From NCBI RefSeq assembly GCF_900638685.1, contig NZ_LR134533.1, positions 1,922,001 to 1,986,000 on the forward strand: a stretch of 64,000 nt of DNA, read 5' to 3'. Position 1 is the first letter of the stretch; every line of letters begins with the position of its first letter. The stretch comes from Neisseria weaveri. GTDB taxonomy: Bacteria > Pseudomonadota > Gammaproteobacteria > Burkholderiales > Neisseriaceae. A program made the position numbers and the translations under genes. Below the pieces are notes generated by a model, which saw only the letters and a list, made by a program, of their open reading frames with translations, did no database searches and was not told the DNA's origin. This document shows, piece after piece, positions 25,470 to 34,287 of this stretch.

Positions 25470-26764
25470 TACAAAATTCAGACGGCCTTACAAAATTCAG
25501 ACGGCCTTACAAAATTCAGACGGCCTTACAAAATTCAGACGGCCTTACAAAATTCAGACGGCCTTACCAAAATTCAGACGGCCTTACAAAATTCAGACGG
25601 CCTTACAAAATTCAGACGGCCTTACAAAATTCAGACGGCCTTACAAAATTCAGACGGCCTTACAAAATTCAGACGGCCTTACAAAATTCAGACGGCCTTA
25701 CAAAATTCAGACGGCCTTACAAAATTCAGACGGCCTTACAAAATTCAGACGGCCTTACAAAATTCAGACCTAAAAATTCAGACGGCCTTACAAAATTCAG
25801 ACGGCCTTACAAAATTCAGACGGCCTTACAAAATTCAGACGGCCTTACAAAATTCAGACGGCCTTACAAAATTCAGACGGCCTTACAAAATTCAGACGGC
25901 CTTACAAAATTCAGACGGCCTTACAAAATTCAGACGGCCTTACAAAATTCAGACGGCCTTACAAAATTCAGACGGCCTTACAAAATTCAGACGGCCTTAC
26001 AAAATTCAGACGGCCTTACAAAATTCAGACGGCCTTACAAAATTCAGACGGCCTTACAAAATTCAGACGGCCTTACAAAATTCAGACGGCCTTACAAAAT
26101 TCAGACGGCCTTACAAAATTCAGACGGCCTTACAAAATTCAGACGGCCTTACAAAATTCAGACGGCCTTACAAAATTCAGACGGCCTTACAAAATTCAGA
26201 CGGCCTTACAAAATTCAGACGGCCTTACAAAATTCAGACGGCCTTACAAAATTCAGACGGCCTTACAAAATTCAGACGGCCTTACAAAATTCAGACGGCC
26301 TTACAAAATTCAGACGGCCTTACAAAATTCAGACGGCCTTACAAAATTCAGACGGCCTTACAAAATTCAGACGGCCTTACAAAATTCAGACGGCCTTACA
26401 AAATTCAGACGGCCTTACAAAATTCAGACGGCCTTACAAAATTCAGACGGCCTTACAAAATTCAGACGGCCTTACAAAATTCAGACGGCCTTACAAAATT
26501 CAGACGGCCTTACAAAATTCAGACGGCCTTACAAAATTCAGACGGCCTTACAAAATTCAGACGGCCTTACAAAATTCAGACGGCCTTACAAAATTCAGAC
26601 GGCCTTACAAAATTCAGACGGCCTTACAAAATTCAGACGGCCTTACAAAATTCAGACGGCCTTACAAAATTCAGACGGCCTTACAAAATTCAGACGGCCT
26701 TACAAAATTCAGACGGCCTTACAAAATTCAGACAGCCTTACAAAATTCAGACGGCCTTACAAAA
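25433..26764 (-). repeat. Tandem DUS array 2: 69 direct copies of a 19-bp unit
   Basis: Unit TTCAGACGGCCTTACAAAA repeats from 25458 to the last core at 26746. Positions fit 69 copies exactly once three irregularities are counted: one extra C at about 25567, one 14-bp unit at 25763 with a broken core (TTCAGACCTA), and one G-to-A core change near 26733 (GACAGCC). All other units read as identical. Each intact unit carries the complete AG-DUS 12-mer in minus orientation. A single plus-orientation copy (25433) opens the array. A decayed copy (TTCAAAACGC at 26765) closes it, 31 bp from the 3' end of the Mth938-domain gene. Confidence 0.98.
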
Positions 26765-26795
26765 TTCAAAACGCTTTTCAAAACAATCCTTATGT

Positions 26796-27167
26796 TTAAG
26801 GCCAGAGCCAAGCCCAAACGCGGCGGCCTTCGCTTTGCAGTATGGAAAAGGTGCGGCAGGCGGACGGGGTGGACATGCTTTCCAAGCCGACGCCGTTGGC
26901 GGCCAATTCCGCTACCATTTTCGGGTGGAGGAAAATCTGTTTGTCGCCGGTGCCGACCAAAATCACTTCGGGGGGGACGGTACCGCGGATGGCGTTGAGG
27001 AAATCTTCGGTTTGCAGCTCGGTCGGAGCGGCTTGCGGTAATGTGTTAACGGATTGTTCCGTAATGCAGATGGGACGGGTGTAGGGACGGTGGTCGACTT
27101 CGACGGTGCCGTTGCCGTAGGAGGTAATGCTGCGGCCGCCGTCATTGGAATTTTCTTGTATCAACAT
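26796..27167 (-). CDS. Mth938-like domain (DUF498) protein
   Basis: A 123-aa single-domain protein from the ATG at 27167 (MLIQENSNDGGRSI). The Mth938/AF-B family core is visible: TEDFLNAIRG..PPEVILVGTGDKQIFLHPKMVAELAANGVGLESMSTPSACRTFSIL. Relatives include human NDUFAF3 (complex I assembly factor); the bacterial role is undefined. A longer reading from 27299 is less likely because it runs through the hom promoter region. The gene is divergent from hom and ends against DUS array 2. Confidence 0.82.
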   Translation of the reverse strand: MLIQENSNDGGRSITSYGNGTVEVDHRPYTRPICITEQSVNTLPQAAPTELQTEDFLNAIRGTVPPEVILVGTGDKQIFLHPKMVAELAANGVGLESMSTPSACRTFSILQSEGRRVWAWLWP

Positions 27168-27289
27168 CGTGGTTTCCGTAAAGCTTGGTGTAAATTTAGT
27201 GCAAAAATGGGGAAAATCGGCTAAAATCAAGCCCTTTTGTGAAAAATTACCCGCTGTATAGTAGCATACAACGGCTTGAAGGAGAGGCA

Positions 27290-28600
27290 ATGAAGCCAAT
27301 TAATATCGGTATTTTGGGTTTGGGCACAGTCGGCAGCGGTACAGTCGGCGTTTTGCGCAGCAATGCGGCAGAAATCAGCCGCCGTCTCGGACGTGATGTT
27401 AATGTATTTATGGTTTCGACGCGGAATGCGGAAAAGGCTCGGGAAGTATGCCCCGAATCGACTTTGGTAACCGCTGATCCTTTTGAAGTCGTGCGCCATC
27501 CCGACATCGACATTGTGGTTGAAGTGTTCGGCGGTACGGAAATTGCCAAAGATTTGGTTTTGGAGGCGATTCAAAACGGCAAGCATGTGGTAACGGCGAA
27601 TAAGAAATTGTTGGCGGAATACGGCAACGAAATTTTTGCTTTGGCCGAACAGAAAAACGTGATGGTGCAGTTTGAAGCGGCGGTTGCGGGCGGTATTCCG
27701 ATTATCAAAGCCTTGCGTGAAGGCTTGGCGGCCAACAATATCCGTTCGATTGCCGGCATTATTAACGGCACGAGCAATTTTATCCTGACCGAAATGCGCG
27801 AAAAAGGCAGCGCATTTGCCGATGTATTGAAAAAAGCGCAGGAATTGGGTTATGCGGAAGCCGATCCGACTTTCGATATCGAAGGTCATGACGCGGGGCA
27901 TAAGATTACCATTATGAGTGCGTTGGCATTCGGTACGCCGGTGAATTTCAATGCCTGCTATCTGGAAGGCATCAGCAAGTTGGACAGCCGCGATATCAAA
28001 TATGCGGAAGAGTTGGGCTACCGCGTGAAGTTGCTGGGTATTACCCGTAAAACCGAAAAAGGTATCGAGCTGCGCGTTCATCCGACGCTGATTCCGGAAA
28101 GCCGCCTGCTGGCCAGCGTAAACGGTGTGATGAATGCGGTGCGCGTGGATGCGGATATGATCGGCGAAACGCTGTATTACGGTGCGGGTGCCGGCTCTAA
28201 GCCGACTGCCAGCGCGGTGGTGGCGGATATTATCGACATCAGCCGCCTGCTGACTGCGGATCCGGGCAACCGTGTGCCGCATTTGGCTTTCCAACCGAGC
28301 CAAGTGAAGCCGCAAAATATGCTTGGTATGGATGACATTACCAGCAGCTATTATTTGCGCGTTCAAGTGAAAGACGAGCCGGGCGTGTTGGGCCAGATTG
28401 CCAATATTTTGGCCAAAGAAGGCGTGTCGATTGAAGCTTTGATTCAAAAAGGCGTGTTGGATCAAACCGATGCCGAGATCGTGATTCTGACGCACAGCAC
28501 GGTTGAGAAAAACATCAACACCGCTATTGCCGCGATGGAAGCTCTGGAGTGCGTACACGGGCCGGTAGTGATGATCCGCATGGAGAGCCTGCATGGTTGA
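27290..28600 (+). CDS. hom: Homoserine dehydrogenase
   Basis: A 436-aa monofunctional enzyme reducing aspartate semialdehyde to homoserine for threonine and methionine synthesis. The nucleotide-binding loop GLGTVGSGTVG is at about residues 8-18. The catalytic-domain block GIINGTSNFILTEM and EADPTFDIEGHDAGHK follow. The C-terminal ACT domain (VQVKDEPGVLGQIANILAKEGVSIEALIQ) is the threonine-sensing region. The ATG at 27290 follows GGAGAGG and is preferred over an upstream in-frame start at 27239. It overlaps the next gene by 8 bp. Confidence 0.96.
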   Translation: MKPINIGILGLGTVGSGTVGVLRSNAAEISRRLGRDVNVFMVSTRNAEKAREVCPESTLVTADPFEVVRHPDIDIVVEVFGGTEIAKDLVLEAIQNGKHVVTANKKLLAEYGNEIFALAEQKNVMVQFEAAVAGGIPIIKALREGLAANNIRSIAGIINGTSNFILTEMREKGSAFADVLKKAQELGYAEADPTFDIEGHDAGHKITIMSALAFGTPVNFNACYLEGISKLDSRDIKYAEELGYRVKLLGITRKTEKGIELRVHPTLIPESRLLASVNGVMNAVRVDADMIGETLYYGAGAGSKPTASAVVADIIDISRLLTADPGNRVPHLAFQPSQVKPQNMLGMDDITSSYYLRVQVKDEPGVLGQIANILAKEGVSIEALIQKGVLDQTDAEIVILTHSTVEKNINTAIAAMEALECVHGPVVMIRMESLHG

Positions 28601-29018
28601 GCAAACGCCTGATTCTTTGGAACAGGAAGAAAAAAAGCGTAAGGCTAAAGCGAAAATCCGCACCATCCGTATTTGGTTTTGGGTGGTGATGTCTCTATTG
28701 CTGGGCTTTTACTTTTTATCGCAATGTGCACTGTCCAAGCCGAAGGCCAAGCAGGCGATTGTCGAATCGTGTATTAAAAACGTGCCGTTTTCCGAAAAAT
28801 GGCAGGCCGATTTGAAAGCCAACGGCTTGGAAGGGAAGTCCGAACAGGTAATCGGCGATTACTGCGTGTGTATGTGGGACGAGCCTTTGGAAAAGCTGAC
28901 CGAAAAGCAGATTCAGTCGTTCAGTAAAATCAGTGCGCAGGAGCAGTTGGCGCTGCTGGGCGGCGTGGCGGCGTTTGAGCAGCGCGACAGGCAATGTATT
29001 GCCGCTTTGCGCAAATAA
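28593..29018 (+). CDS. Hypothetical single-pass membrane protein coupled to hom
   Basis: A 141-aa protein with a highly charged N-terminus (EQEEKKRKAKAKIR), one transmembrane helix (about 27-44) and an extracytoplasmic domain with four cysteines (QCALSK, ESCIKN, DYCVCMW, RQCIAAL) that could form disulfides. I do not recognise a named family. Its ATG lies 8 bp inside the end of hom, so translation is coupled, though no functional link to threonine synthesis is evident. A DUS terminator follows. Confidence 0.75.
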   Translation: MVEQTPDSLEQEEKKRKAKAKIRTIRIWFWVVMSLLLGFYFLSQCALSKPKAKQAIVESCIKNVPFSEKWQADLKANGLEGKSEQVIGDYCVCMWDEPLEKLTEKQIQSFSKISAQEQLALLGGVAAFEQRDRQCIAALRK

Positions 29019-29046
29019 GCTGTGCGCCTGCTCGGGCAGGATAACG

Positions 29047-29087
29047 AGGCCGTCTGAAAAATCAGCCAGTTTTTCAGACGGCCTTTG
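29047..29087 (+). terminator. DUS-pair terminator of the hom unit
   Basis: AG-DUS 29047-29058 and inverse 29073-29084, 14-nt loop, followed by TTTG. Confidence 0.75.
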
Positions 29088-29160
29088 CTTTGCCGGTTTG
29101 CTTGAGGGAAACGAATCGGGTATGTTTACAGCCTGAACAGTATGATAAAGGAGGATAACG

Positions 29161-29793
29161 GTGGATTTGCACGATATACGCGAAGATTACAGCAAGCAGG
29201 ATTTGTCGGAGTCGGACTGCGACGACAGCCCGATTGTGCAGTTTGAGCGTTGGCTGAAAGAAGCCATGCACGCGGAAGTGAACGAGCCGACTGCGGTCAA
29301 CGTGGCTTCGGTCGGTGCGGACGGCCGGCCGCAAAACCGTATGGTTTTATTGAAAGAAGTGAATCAAAACGGTTTCGTCTTTTTTTCGAACTATCACAGC
29401 AAAAAAGGCCGTGCGCTGGAAGCCAATCCGTTTGCCGCGATGACTTTTTTCTGGCCGGAATTGGAACGGCAGGTGCGGATTGAGGGTCGTATTGAAAAAC
29501 TGTCGGAATCCGAATCGGACGCATATTTTGAAAGCCGCCCTTATACCAGCCGTATCGGAGCGTGGGCGAGCGAGCAGAGTACGGTAATCAAAGACAAAAC
29601 CGTGTTGGTTACCCGAGCCGCTGCCGTCGGTTTGAAACATCCGCTGCATGTTCCGCGGCCGCCGCATTGGGGCGGATATGTGGTGATTCCGGATTATGTC
29701 GAGTTTTGGCAGGGACGGCCGAGCCGTCTGCACGACCGTATCCGCTACCGCTTGGAGCAGGGAGTGTGGATACGCGAACGTTTGGCGCCGTAA
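29161..29793 (+). CDS. pdxH: Pyridoxine/pyridoxamine 5'-phosphate oxidase PdxH
   Basis: A 210-aa FMN flavoprotein that oxidises PNP or PMP to pyridoxal 5'-phosphate. The family blocks are visible: [50 protein letters not shown], and the C-terminal [14 protein letters not shown] with WIRERLAP. It begins at GTG 29161, which is 5 bp after a strong AAAGGAGG. The residues before the core fit the usual PdxH N-terminus. It is separated from thiD by a DUS pair. Confidence 0.95.
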   Translation: MDLHDIREDYSKQDLSESDCDDSPIVQFERWLKEAMHAEVNEPTAVNVASVGADGRPQNRMVLLKEVNQNGFVFFSNYHSKKGRALEANPFAAMTFFWPELERQVRIEGRIEKLSESESDAYFESRPYTSRIGAWASEQSTVIKDKTVLVTRAAAVGLKHPLHVPRPPHWGGYVVIPDYVEFWQGRPSRLHDRIRYRLEQGVWIRERLAP

Positions 29794-29821
29794 GCAGACT
29801 GATTTCAGATAAGCATGATTT

Positions 29822-29858
29822 TTCAGACGGCCTTAACGCAATAGGCCGTCTGAAAATT
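29822..29858 (+). terminator. DUS-pair terminator between pdxH and thiD
   Basis: Inverse AG-DUS 29822-29833 and direct copy 29843-29854 with a 9-nt loop. It has the tail-to-tail order opposite to most pairs here. Confidence 0.65.
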
Positions 29859-29884
29859 TCATAGGACAGAAAACAGAGGATACG

Positions 29885-30706
29885 ATGAAACACAACAAAC
29901 CTTTTCCGCGCGTTTTAACTATTGCCGGATCCGACTCCGGCGGCGGTGCAGGCATACAGGCCGACTTGAAAACATTCGGTGCGCTGGGCGCATACGGTGC
30001 GAGTGTGATTACCGCCGTAACCGCCCAAAATACCACCGGTGTGCAGGGCGTTTATGTGATTCCGCCCGAGGTGATCGAGCAGCAGTGCGAGTCGGTGTTG
30101 AGCGATATCCGTATCGACGCGGTAAAAATCGGCATGCTGCCCGATGCCGCTTCTATCCAAGCCGTTGCGCGTGTATTGCGCCGTTTCCCCGTGCCGTTTG
30201 TGGTATTGGATCCGGTTTTGGTGGCGACATCCGGCGATAAATTGGCGTTGGAAGATACCGTCGGCGTGTTGTGCAGGGAGCTTTTGCCGTTGGCAAGTAT
30301 TATCACGCCCAATTTAAATGAGTTGGCACAGTTGACGGGTAACTGTTTGGCAGAAAACGAAGCGCAAATGTTGGAGCAGGGCAAACAGCTGTTGGCATTG
30401 GGTGCAAAAACTGCGCTGCTGAAAGGCGGGCATTGGGAAAACACTCATGAAGCGCGCGATTGGTTGCTGCAGAAAGATGCCGAACCGCAATGCTTTGTAA
30501 ACAGCCGCATTCCGACCGAAAATACGCACGGGACGGGCTGTACGTTGGCAGCCGCCATTGCCGCGCTGCATCCGCACCGCTCCGGCCTGCATTTAACCGT
30601 TGCTGCCGCTAAAAGTTATCTGCACGGTGCGATTGATGCCGGACAGTATTGGAAACTCGGCAACGGGCACGGGCCGTTGGCGCATTTTTGGCGTACCGTC
30701 CGTTAA
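29885..30706 (+). CDS. thiD: Hydroxymethylpyrimidine/phosphomethylpyrimidine kinase ThiD
   Basis: A 273-aa ribokinase-fold kinase that phosphorylates HMP and HMP-P for thiamine synthesis. The N-terminal [19 protein letters not shown] and the C-terminal anion-hole motif [12 protein letters not shown] are the family signatures. [11 protein letters not shown] sits in the middle. No TPP riboswitch is apparent in the roughly 90-bp gap upstream, which is mostly occupied by the DUS pair. It converges with the glycosyltransferase gene. Confidence 0.94.
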   Translation: MKHNKPFPRVLTIAGSDSGGGAGIQADLKTFGALGAYGASVITAVTAQNTTGVQGVYVIPPEVIEQQCESVLSDIRIDAVKIGMLPDAASIQAVARVLRRFPVPFVVLDPVLVATSGDKLALEDTVGVLCRELLPLASIITPNLNELAQLTGNCLAENEAQMLEQGKQLLALGAKTALLKGGHWENTHEARDWLLQKDAEPQCFVNSRIPTENTHGTGCTLAAAIAALHPHRSGLHLTVAAAKSYLHGAIDAGQYWKLGNGHGPLAHFWRTVR

Positions 30707-30817
30707 ATGAAGATAACGGTAGGAAGTACGGATAAGTTTGTGCGGTATATGCTTGGCGGAAGCCAAGTCAAAGTGCCAATAAGATTTTGATGTGTTTGAA
30801 TGTAAAGTGTAATAAGG

Positions 30818-30845
30818 AGGCCGTCTGAAAATTCAGACGGCCTTT
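30818..30845. terminator. DUS-pair bidirectional terminator thiD / glycosyltransferase
   Basis: AG-DUS 30818-30829 and inverse 30832-30843, 2-nt loop, between convergent genes. Confidence 0.8.
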
Positions 30846-30849
30846 CCGT

Positions 30850-31665
30850 TTATTTGAGAAATTCATCTACGCCATGACGGCAGCGTGTGGTTTTCCCGTT
30901 CAACGTGGCTTGCAGCAGGGCATCGTTTTGCGGCAGCGATGAGCGCGGTGCTTCGTTGTGCCATAAATGATAGGCGATACCGGCGAATTTTAAATTGTGG
31001 CGTTTCATGCCGTTGTGGTAGCAGCGTGCGACAAATTCGCTGTCTTCGCGTCCCCAGCCGACAAATTCGTTGTTAAACCCGTTAACCGCTAAGGCATCTT
31101 CTCTAAAAAAGCCCATATTGCAACTTTTGATGCCTTTGTGTTTCTGGTTGCCGCAAAAGCCGACCAGTTTAGATAGGGCGGGCAGGCGCAGGGCGGACAG
31201 GCGTTTTTCAATGCCGGGGCCGGTGCAGGACAAATGCGGTATTTCGGCGGATTTCAGGATTTTGTCGGTGTATTCCCGGGTAATCAATACCCGTGTTCCT
31301 TGAATCAGACGGCCTTTTCGGGCAATGGAAAGGTGGTCTTCGATAAAAAACGTATCCAAAACCATATCGCCGTCAATGATGATCAGGTAGTCGGAGCAGG
31401 CGGCGGCGATGGCGCGGTTGCGCGATTGTGCGGCGCGGAAACCGTCGTCTTCCTGCCAGATGTGTTTGACCGGTATCGGGCTGTTTTCAGCAAACTTGCC
31501 GACCAGTTCGGCGGTGCGGTGGTCGGAACCGTCGTCGGCAATGAGGATTTCTTTAGGCGGATGGGTTTGCTTTAACGCGGAGGCCATAACCAATGCCAAA
31601 GCGTCGGGACGGTTGTAGGTGGTGATAATCAGCGATACGTCTAAGCGGCGGTTGTCGCGTGCCAT
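30850..31665 (-). CDS. Family 2 glycosyltransferase
   Basis: A 271-aa GT-A fold enzyme: N-terminal VSLIITTYNRPDALALVM, nucleotide-binding DDGSD, the DXD equivalent DGD near residue 99, and a C-terminal galactosyltransferase-like block FNNEFVGWGREDSEFVARCY. Such proteins add sugars to lipooligosaccharide or capsule; the donor and acceptor cannot be told from sequence. It stands alone, not in an lgt-type cluster. No homopolymeric phase-variation tract is visible, unlike several Neisseria LOS genes. Confidence 0.88.
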   Translation of the reverse strand: MARDNRRLDVSLIITTYNRPDALALVMASALKQTHPPKEILIADDGSDHRTAELVGKFAENSPIPVKHIWQEDDGFRAAQSRNRAIAAACSDYLIIIDGDMVLDTFFIEDHLSIARKGRLIQGTRVLITREYTDKILKSAEIPHLSCTGPGIEKRLSALRLPALSKLVGFCGNQKHKGIKSCNMGFFREDALAVNGFNNEFVGWGREDSEFVARCYHNGMKRHNLKFAGIAYHLWHNEAPRSSLPQNDALLQATLNGKTTRCRHGVDEFLK

Positions 31666-31751
31666 GCTTTTTCTTTCTTGTGTCAGCCTGTTGAACGGTA
31701 TGGCTTAGGTTGGGTCGGAGTTGGGCTGCTGTGTATTAAGTGGATAAACAA

Positions 31752-31782
31752 AGGCCGTCTGAAAATTTCAGACGGCCTTTAT
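31752..31782 (-). terminator. DUS-pair terminator after dedA
   Basis: AG-DUS 31752-31763 and inverse 31767-31778, lying 16 bp past the dedA stop on the minus strand. Confidence 0.75.
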
Positions 31783-31793
31783 TGTAGCGCGTT

Positions 31794-32432
31794 TTACTTC
31801 GCTTGAGCACGGCGGGCGCGGATCACTTCCACCACGCCGGGTAAAATGGAAACGATGATGATTGCACCGAGAACCAGACCCAAGTTGTTTTTCACAATCG
31901 GCAGATTGGCAAAGAAATAGCCTGCGTATGAAAACAGCACCACCCACAATACCGCACCGATAATGTTGTAGCGGATAAATTTGCCGTAGTTCATATCGCC
32001 CATACCGGCTACAAACGGTGCGAACGTGCGCACAATCGGCACGAAACGGGCAATGATAATGGTTTTGCCGCCGTGTTTTTCGTAAAAGGCATGGGTTTTG
32101 TCCAAATAACTGCGGCGGAAAATTTTGGAATCGGGATTGGCAAACAGTTTGGCGCCGAAATATTTGCCGATCATAAAGTTGACCGCGTCGCCGATAATCG
32201 CCGCAATCAACAGCAGCAGCACCATCACGTGGATATTCATGCCGCCGACAGCGGCAATACCGCCTGCGGCAAAGAGTAATGAATCACCCGGTAAAAACGG
32301 CGTAACCACCAAGCCGGTTTCGCAAAATACGATCAAAAACAGAATCGCATAAATCCATACGCCGTAATCTGCCGACAGGGCGGCGAGATGTTGGTCGATG
32401 TGCAGGATAAAATCAATAACAGCGCTAATCAC
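31794..32432 (-). CDS. DedA-family (SNARE-associated) inner-membrane protein
   Basis: A 212-aa polytopic membrane protein of the DedA/VTT family. The hallmark segment [23 protein letters not shown] is near residue 36. The re-entrant arginine motif [22 protein letters not shown] is at about 108-128. Members act as undecaprenyl-phosphate or phospholipid flippases and influence envelope stress and peptide resistance. It is monocistronic, and its start is about 200 bp from the divergent hda. Confidence 0.9.
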   Translation of the reverse strand: MISAVIDFILHIDQHLAALSADYGVWIYAILFLIVFCETGLVVTPFLPGDSLLFAAGGIAAVGGMNIHVMVLLLLIAAIIGDAVNFMIGKYFGAKLFANPDSKIFRRSYLDKTHAFYEKHGGKTIIIARFVPIVRTFAPFVAGMGDMNYGKFIRYNIIGAVLWVVLFSYAGYFFANLPIVKNNLGLVLGAIIIVSILPGVVEVIRARRAQAK

Positions 32433-32484
32433 AATAAACTTTCACTATTTTAAGATGGCAAAACGGTTTGCAGGCCGGTCGGAT

Positions 32485-32496
32485 TTCAGACGGCAT
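32485..32496 (-). repeat. AT-dialect DUS in the dedA-hda gap
   Basis: TTCAGACGGCAT, unpaired. Confidence 0.75.
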
Positions 32497-32629
32497 AAGG
32501 TGCACGAAGTTCAACATTTTAAGTGAAAAAGCATAAAACCGCCATGACGGCAGCCATATGCGCCGGCTTGCTGCTATACGCCAAAACAACGTACAATCGC
32601 TGTTTTAATGTTTTGACGAAAAAGCACTT

Positions 32630-33304
32630 GTGAACCAGCTTATTTTTGATTTCGCCGTACAGGAATACCCGGGATTCGACAAATTTCTCGGTACTTCCAA
32701 CGCCGAACTGCTGCACGTTTTACAGCATCAGCATGGTCAATTTATCTATGTCTGGGGACAGGAGGGCTCGGGTAAAAGCCACCTTTTGCAGGCATGGGTG
32801 GCGCAGGCGCTGCAAAACGGCCATAAGGCGGCTTATGTCGACGTTGAAAAATCGCCGCTGACCGATGCCGCATTCGAAGCAGAGTATTTGGCCGTCGACC
32901 AAGTGGACAAGCTCAATTCGGAAGAACAGGCATTATTGTTTGCCGTGTTCAATCAAAGAAGAAACAGCGGACGAGGCTTTTTATTGTTTAGTGCGGATGT
33001 ACCGCCGCAACAGCTGGTGCTGCGGGAAGACTTGCGGACGCGTATGGCTTACTGCTTGGTTTACGATGTCAAGCCTCTAAACGAGCAGGAAAAAATCGAT
33101 GCTTTGGTCAGTATGGCCGAAGCCCGGCAGCTGACTGTCGATCCGGAAATTTTCGAATATCTGCTGCACCATTGGCGTCGCGATATGGACAGTTTGATGC
33201 AGATGTTGGATACCTTGGACAATTATGCGGTGATGATGGGTAAGCGCATTACCTTGCAGCTGCTAAGACAATTATTAAAACAACAGGAAACAGAAACAGA
33301 ATGA
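32630..33304 (+). CDS. hda: DnaA regulatory inactivator Hda-like AAA+ protein
   Basis: A 224-aa protein related to DnaA domain III. The Walker A WGQEGSGKSHLLQAW is near residue 43. A Walker B-like LAVDQVDKL and sensor/arginine blocks (LREDLRTRMAYCLVYDVKPL) follow. The N-terminal QLIFDF resembles the beta-clamp-binding QLSLPL of Hda, supporting a role in clamp-dependent inactivation of DnaA-ATP. It starts at GTG 32630, with no better upstream start in frame. Its stop overlaps the next gene's ATG (ATGA). Confidence 0.85.
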   Translation: MNQLIFDFAVQEYPGFDKFLGTSNAELLHVLQHQHGQFIYVWGQEGSGKSHLLQAWVAQALQNGHKAAYVDVEKSPLTDAAFEAEYLAVDQVDKLNSEEQALLFAVFNQRRNSGRGFLLFSADVPPQQLVLREDLRTRMAYCLVYDVKPLNEQEKIDALVSMAEARQLTVDPEIFEYLLHHWRRDMDSLMQMLDTLDNYAVMMGKRITLQLLRQLLKQQETETE

Positions 33305-33969
33305 GAAATTTGGCAATTTTTGATTTGGACAACACATTAATCAATACCGATTCGGATCACTCTTGGCCGCAATATCTGATGAATAAAGGCTTGGTTGATG
33401 TTGAATACACAAGGGCGCAAAACGATAAATTTTATCAAGATTATCAAAACGGCTGTCTGGATATCGACGCTTTTTTGAAATTTCATCTAGAGCCGTTAAG
33501 CCGTTTTTCTATGGAAGAACTGGCGGAAATGCATAAGGAATTCGTTGCCGAATTTATCGCGCCGCATATTTCCACGATGGCCAAAATGCTGGTGCAGAGC
33601 CACCGTGACGCCGGTGATGAATTATTGGTGATTTCGTCGACCAACGAATTTATCATTACGCCGATTTGCCACTTGTTCGGCATTGAAAATATTATCGGAA
33701 CACAGCTGGAAATCGGTGCGGACGGCCGTTATACCGGCAATTATATCGGTACGCCGAGTTTGAAAGAGGGTAAGATTACCCGTTTGAACCAATGGCTGGA
33801 AGCGCGCGGCGAAAGCATGGACAGCTACGGTAAGGTTTATTTTTACAGCGACTCTAAAAACGATTTGCCTTTACTGTGTTTGGTTAGCGATGCCGTAGCC
33901 GTGAATCCGGATGCCGATTTGCAGCAGGAAGCAATTGCAAAAGGTTGGCCGGTATTGAATTTCAAATAA
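33301..33969 (+). CDS. HAD-IB family phosphatase (SerB-like)
   Basis: A 222-aa HAD hydrolase. Motif I FDLDNTLINTDSDHSW is at residues 7-22, motif II VISST at about 109, a lysine motif near LKEGKITRL, and motif III/IV YSDSKNDLPLL. The N-terminal DxDxT and cap insert fit the HAD-IB subfamily (TIGR01490-type) of phosphoserine phosphatase-like proteins; substrate unknown. It is translationally coupled to hda through an ATGA overlap and followed by an intrinsic terminator. Confidence 0.87.
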   Translation: MRNLAIFDLDNTLINTDSDHSWPQYLMNKGLVDVEYTRAQNDKFYQDYQNGCLDIDAFLKFHLEPLSRFSMEELAEMHKEFVAEFIAPHISTMAKMLVQSHRDAGDELLVISSTNEFIITPICHLFGIENIIGTQLEIGADGRYTGNYIGTPSLKEGKITRLNQWLEARGESMDSYGKVYFYSDSKNDLPLLCLVSDAVAVNPDADLQQEAIAKGWPVLNFK

Positions 33970-33984
33970 ACTTAAGCATACCTT

Positions 33985-34010
33985 AAAGCGGGATAAATCC
34001 CGCTTTTTTC
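33985..34010 (+). terminator. Intrinsic terminator of the hda unit
   Basis: AAAGCGGGAT / ATCCCGCTTT stem followed by TTTTT; not DUS-based. Confidence 0.85.
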
Positions 34011-34102
34011 ATGCGGGTATAAAATAATAAGCGAATTGGGTTTTAGACTGATTTTAATTTCATTTTGATTCATTGATTTAGGATTTATGTAAAGAACTGT
34101 GC

Positions 34103-34131
34103 TTGACACAATTAACGCTAGAAAGTATAGT
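34103..34131 (+). promoter_or_regulatory. Sigma-70 promoter of tRNA-Ser
   Basis: Consensus TTGACA (34103-34108), 17-bp spacer, TATAGT (34126-34131). It ends 14 bp before the tRNA. Confidence 0.85.
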
Positions 34132-34145
34132 ACCGACTTCTTCAC

Positions 34146-34239
34146 GGAGAATTGGCTGAGAGGCTGAAGGCACTCCCCTGCTAAGGGAGCATGTGGGCTT
34201 AAACCTGCATCGAGGGTTCGAATCCCTCATTCTCCGCCA
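34146..34239 (+). tRNA. tRNA-Ser (anticodon GCT)
   Basis: A 94-nt class II tRNA. The acceptor stem GGAGAAT/ATTCTCC ends in G-CCA, which is encoded. The anticodon stem-loop CTCCC-CTGCTAA-GGGAG gives GCT, reading AGC/AGU. It has a long variable arm (ATGTGGGCTTAAACCTGCAT) and the T-loop GGTTCGAAT. Confidence 0.97.
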
Positions 34240-34240
34240 G

Positions 34241-34287
34241 ATAATGAAAAAGGGTCTGATTTATATCAGACCCTTTTTCATTATTTA
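34241..34287 (+). terminator. Intrinsic terminator after tRNA-Ser
   Basis: A near-perfect stem of about 18 bp (AATGAAAAAGGGTCTGA with TCAGACCCTTTTTCATT) with a short loop. Confidence 0.85.

Noticed and set aside
25433..26764. CRISPR array
   Set aside because: The repeat is 19 bp including a constant 7-8 bp spacer. There are no unique spacers and no cas genes. The unit is the DUS plus filler.
27239..27289. Upstream start for hom giving 17 extra residues
   Set aside because: The ATG at 27290 has GGAGAGG at the right distance and begins the Rossmann strand directly (MKPINIGILGLG).
27227..28666. Minus-strand 479-codon reading frame opposite hom
   Set aside because: Composition is typical of an antisense shadow (His/Gln/Arg rich), and the plus strand encodes a full homoserine dehydrogenase.
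29858..29884. TPP riboswitch before thiD
   Set aside because: The gap is about 90 bp, mostly taken by a DUS pair, and no THI-box-like sequence is seen.
31409..31618. Phase-variable glycosyltransferase
   Set aside because: No homopolymer or short tandem tract occurs in or before the GT2 gene.
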